Shown in pieces: positions 5,012-7,459 of a DNA stretch of 7,459 bases (its first letter is position 1; each line of letters starts with the position of its first letter). Position numbers and translations under genes: made by a program. A model generated the notes under the pieces. The model made no database searches. It saw nothing but the letters and a program-made list of their open reading frames with translations, and was not told where the DNA came from. Source of the DNA: VGWG01 sp964580075 (GTDB lineage Bacteria > Verrucomicrobiota > Kiritimatiellia > RFP12 > JAAYNR01); assembly GCA_964580075.1 (NCBI GenBank), contig CAZOJL010000166.1, positions 1 to 7,459 on the forward strand, written 5' to 3'.

Positions 5012-7344
5012 ACACATGCTGCTCCATGCCCCCTGTCGCGCTGGCGTCCTTTCTCTCTGCGTCCGGAGGTGCAGGCGCCGCCCTCCCGCCCACGCTAGCC
5101 GTTGACCTTCGCGCCTGCAATGTGGTCTGGAGTTCCCCCTCAAAGGACTCCTTCGAGAGCATGCCGCTGCCGGGGGTGCGCGGCGCGGGCGCGAATGTGT
5201 GGGTGCAGGATGGGTCGCTGTGGATATACCTCGCGCACAATGGCGCGTATGACGAGTCCGGCGCGCTGCTGAAACTCGGCGCCTTGCGCCTGAAGCCGGT
5301 GGGCCTGGACTGGCGTGAACCGGCTGGCTTCAAGCAAGCGCAGGATCTGGCCACGGGGACGATTGCGGTGGAATCCACGACGAAGGACGGCACACAACTC
5401 AAACTGCGCCTGCGATTTTTGGGTGAAACCCTGGTGGTGGATGCCACCACCTCGCGGGAGCTGGTCTGGGAAACATCCTTCGGCACCTGGCGCGGGGCGG
5501 ACCACGTCAACCCGGTGGGCGACGCGCTCCATTTCGTCCACAAGAATGGCGACAGCAAGACCGAGGAGAACCTGGCCCGAAGCCAGCACATCGCGCCCGA
5601 GGCCATGCTGAATCTCCTTCCGAGCCGCAATTTCGGTGGTGCGCTGGTGGCCAAGGGCGGCCTGAAGATCGCGGAACCCGCCCCGGTGGAATGGCAGACC
5701 TGGACCGGCAAGGAGTGGGCCGGCAGGACCGTCTCCGCCAAGGAGCAAGAGATTCTGGTGGCGCTCGGTGTCGGCAAGAACGCCGAGCCCGCGCAGTGGG
5801 AGGCGGCCGCCCGTTCGCTCCTGACCCCGGCGGTACGCAAGATGGCGGAAGCGGCGGAAGACGCGCGCTGGAATGAGTTCTGGGAACGCTCCTACATCTT
5901 CGTCGCGCCGCAGGGCGCTACGAACGACCCCGCGTTTCAGATTGGCCGCAATTACCAGCTCTTCCGCCAGATGCTCGCCTGCAACAAGGACGGCGAACTC
6001 CCGTTGAAATTTAACGGCGGCATCTTCAACACGGAGCCCCATCCCGAACGCATTCCGGTGCGCCTCAACAACTCGGGAGCCGGTACCGCCAAGGGATCGA
6101 CTCCGGACTACCGGCGTTGGGACCACATGTTCCTCGGGCAGAACCAGCGCTGGCTGGGGTGGGGCGCGGTCGCCACTGGCGATGCCGACCTCCTGTCGCC
6201 GACCATTCGATTCTACCGCGACCGGTTGCCCATCGCCCGGGAGCGGGCGAAGAACCTCGGGGCGGATGGCGCGTGCTATCCGGAGGCGCTGGGCCTCGAC
6301 GGCACCATCTGCGTTGCCCCCACCGGCCAGAGCATGTGCAGTGCCGCGCACCTGACCTACCACTTCTCGATGGGGCTGGAGCATGCGTGGATGGCCCTGC
6401 AGGGGCACGGCACGATGGGCACCGACCTTTCCGCCGATCTCCCGTGGATGACCGACATCGTGCGCTTCTTCGATTCGTTCTACCGCGCCCAGACGCTGGC
6501 CCGCACCGGGAATGAGTTCAGCGACGACGGCAAGCTGGTGCTTTATCCCCTCAACGGCCTGGAGCTCCTCGGCGGCGGCACCGACACCATCGAGACGGTT
6601 GCCGGCCTGCGCCGCGTCGTCGAAGGACTGCTTGCTCTGTCGAATCTGCCCGTCGCCGACCGCGCGTTCCTCGCGCGTGTGCAGGAGACCCTCCCCGAAC
6701 TGCCCGTCATGGAACGTGCAGGAAAGAAGGTCCTCGCGCCGGCCGCCAAGTGGGAGCACGAATACAATCCTTGGGAATTTCCCGAGATGTACGCCGCCTG
6801 GCCCTATCGGCTGGTCGGCGTGACGCATCCCGAAACCCTCCAACTGGCGCGCGACACCTGGGCCACCGTTCCCATCCGCGGCGACAACCGGAGCCAACTG
6901 TTCTGCCGGACATACGACTTCTCGTGGCAGTCGCTGGTAGCCTACGCCGCCGCCCTCCGCCTGCCCGAGGTCAAGGAACTGGCCATCGCCAAACTCTCCG
7001 ACGCGGCTGGTTGCGCCCGCTACCCGGCCTTTTTTGGTCCCGGCCATGACTGGATGCCCGACCACAACTGGGGCGGAAGCGCGATGGTCGGCTTGCAGGA
7101 AATGCTGCTCGCCCCGGACCCGGCTCCGAGCGGAAAACTGTATCTCCTCCCGGCCTGGCCGGAGGCTTGGGACGTGCGCTTCAAGCTGCACGCCCCGCAG
7201 AACACGACGATCACGTGTGAACTTCGCGCCGGCAAGATCGTGAAGCTCGAGGTCACTCCGGCCTCGCGTCGGAAGGATGTCGAGATCCTTGGCCCGATGC
7301 CGACGCCGCCTGCGCCACCCGTGCCGCCTGCGCAAGGACCTTAG
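5008..7344 (+). CDS. DUF5703-type putative glycoside hydrolase, paralog 2
   Basis: A 778-residue paralog of the preceding gene, sharing its whole layout. The N-terminal beta domain holds CNVVWSSPSKDSFESMPL and GANVWVQDG. The barrel has GRNYQLFR (313-320), KFNGG (N336), STPDYRRW, QNQR (N379), a YPEA motif (E426, candidate catalytic acid) and MPDHNWGGSAMVGLQEMLL with D685. The C-terminal beta domain starts with LLPAWP (713-718). It keeps the PDYRRW and PDHNWGG segments that I recall as typical of DUF5703 proteins, so it looks closer to the family norm than paralog 1. The N-terminus is odd: about 25 residues of small and hydrophobic character, a possible AGA cleavage site near residue 24, but no Lys or Arg before R35, so export is uncertain. 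The last 15 residues (nt 7297-7341) are Pro-rich, 8 of 15, and paralog 1 lacks them. It overlaps paralog 1 by ATGA and is followed after 17 nt by paralog 3. Substrate unknown. Confidence 0.82.
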   Translation: MNTCCSMPPVALASFLSASGGAGAALPPTLAVDLRACNVVWSSPSKDSFESMPLPGVRGAGANVWVQDGSLWIYLAHNGAYDESGALLKLGALRLKPVGLDWREPAGFKQAQDLATGTIAVESTTKDGTQLKLRLRFLGETLVVDATTSRELVWETSFGTWRGADHVNPVGDALHFVHKNGDSKTEENLARSQHIAPEAMLNLLPSRNFGGALVAKGGLKIAEPAPVEWQTWTGKEWAGRTVSAKEQEILVALGVGKNAEPAQWEAAARSLLTPAVRKMAEAAEDARWNEFWERSYIFVAPQGATNDPAFQIGRNYQLFRQMLACNKDGELPLKFNGGIFNTEPHPERIPVRLNNSGAGTAKGSTPDYRRWDHMFLGQNQRWLGWGAVATGDADLLSPTIRFYRDRLPIARERAKNLGADGACYPEALGLDGTICVAPTGQSMCSAAHLTYHFSMGLEHAWMALQGHGTMGTDLSADLPWMTDIVRFFDSFYRAQTLARTGNEFSDDGKLVLYPLNGLELLGGGTDTIETVAGLRRVVEGLLALSNLPVADRAFLARVQETLPELPVMERAGKKVLAPAAKWEHEYNPWEFPEMYAAWPYRLVGVTHPETLQLARDTWATVPIRGDNRSQLFCRTYDFSWQSLVAYAAALRLPEVKELAIAKLSDAAGCARYPAFFGPGHDWMPDHNWGGSAMVGLQEMLLAPDPAPSGKLYLLPAWPEAWDVRFKLHAPQNTTITCELRAGKIVKLEVTPASRRKDVEILGPMPTPPAPPVPPAQGP

Positions 7345-7347
7345 ACG

Positions 7348-7353
7348 AAGGAG
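7348..7353 (+). promoter_or_regulatory. Ribosome binding site of the third DUF5703 gene
   Basis: AAGGAG, 8 nt before the ATG at 7362, starts 4 nt after the TAG of the preceding gene. Hexamer and spacing are the same as at 2697-2702. No terminator fits in the 17-nt gap. Confidence 0.75.
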
Positions 7354-7361
7354 AATAAAGG

Positions 7362-7459
7362 ATGCAAATGAAACGGTTCTTGTTCGCAAGTGTTGTGGCC
7401 CTGAGTCTGGGCGTTTCCTCGGCGCTGGCCGACACGCCCCACTGGACCCAGCCGTACAA
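7362..7459 (+). CDS. DUF5703-type putative hydrolase, paralog 3, 3' end outside the window
   Basis: The first 32 codons of a third paralog, cut by the window end. The protein starts MQMKRFLFAS, continues with a hydrophobic core and reaches a clear signal-peptidase site SSALA, cut before D24. The mature protein starts DTPHWTQPY, nearly the DTTHWTRPY of paralog 1. Against the first 32 residues of paralog 1, 21 are identical, including both Met codons, the following Lys-Arg and everything from A23 to Y32 except two residues. It is thus nearer to paralog 1 than to paralog 2 at this end. It is surely exported by the Sec route if translated as read. Its catalytic part is not visible, so the family call rests on the N-terminus and context. 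Confidence 0.8.
   Translation, partial: MQMKRFLFASVVALSLGVSSALADTPHWTQPY

Noticed and set aside
4893..5840. A 315-codon - strand frame across the junction of paralogs 1 and 2
   Set aside because: It crosses two overlapping conserved genes, is Ser/Arg/Pro-rich without a motif, and no ribosome site was noticed.
5140..7389. A 749-codon open frame on the - strand opposite paralog 2
   Set aside because: It is rich in Arg, Gly, His and Val with no recognisable motif, and lies against a well-supported conserved gene. High GC at third positions removes stop codons on the opposite strand.

Overview
The window looks like a piece of a GC-rich bacterial chromosome carrying polysaccharide-degradation genes. 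All recognisable genes lie on the + strand. Large secreted DUF5703-type proteins, expanded AAA_14/DUF4143-type ATPases and CGACAACGATTR-like intergenic repeats together suggest the PVC superphylum (Verrucomicrobiota, Kiritimatiellota or Lentisphaerota) or a similar carbohydrate-degrading phylum. This placement is an inference from gene content, because no rRNA or other marker gene is present.

Region by region: (1) 2-1105 is the 3' part of an AAA_14/DUF4143 ATPase whose Walker A end lies before the window. (2) 1106-1459 is a 354-nt non-coding gap. It holds GGGTTYA heptamers, a set of 12-nt repeats, a near-perfect 22-bp inverted repeat, and an AT-rich promoter-like stretch with two copies of ATATGGAATGCG. 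(3) 1460-2695 is a complete second ATPase of a different subfamily, ending in the IPLWLFGFLY tail. (4) 2711-5011 and 5008-7344 are two complete paralogous DUF5703-type putative glycoside hydrolases, overlapping by ATGA. (5) 7362-7459 is the start of a third paralog, cut by the window end; it is too short for ordinary ORF calling.

The genes from 1460 to the window end have gaps of 15, -4 and 17 nt and no visible terminator between them, so they probably form one transcription unit read from the promoter near 1384-1412. The hydrolase-like proteins are expected to be exported and to act on a glycan; the substrate cannot be read from the sequence. The role of an ATPase at the head of this unit is unknown. 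The most interesting points are the tandem paralog family with a copied start block, the divergence of its members around the presumed active site, the odd pairing of an ATPase with the operon, and the layered repeats in the intergenic gap.
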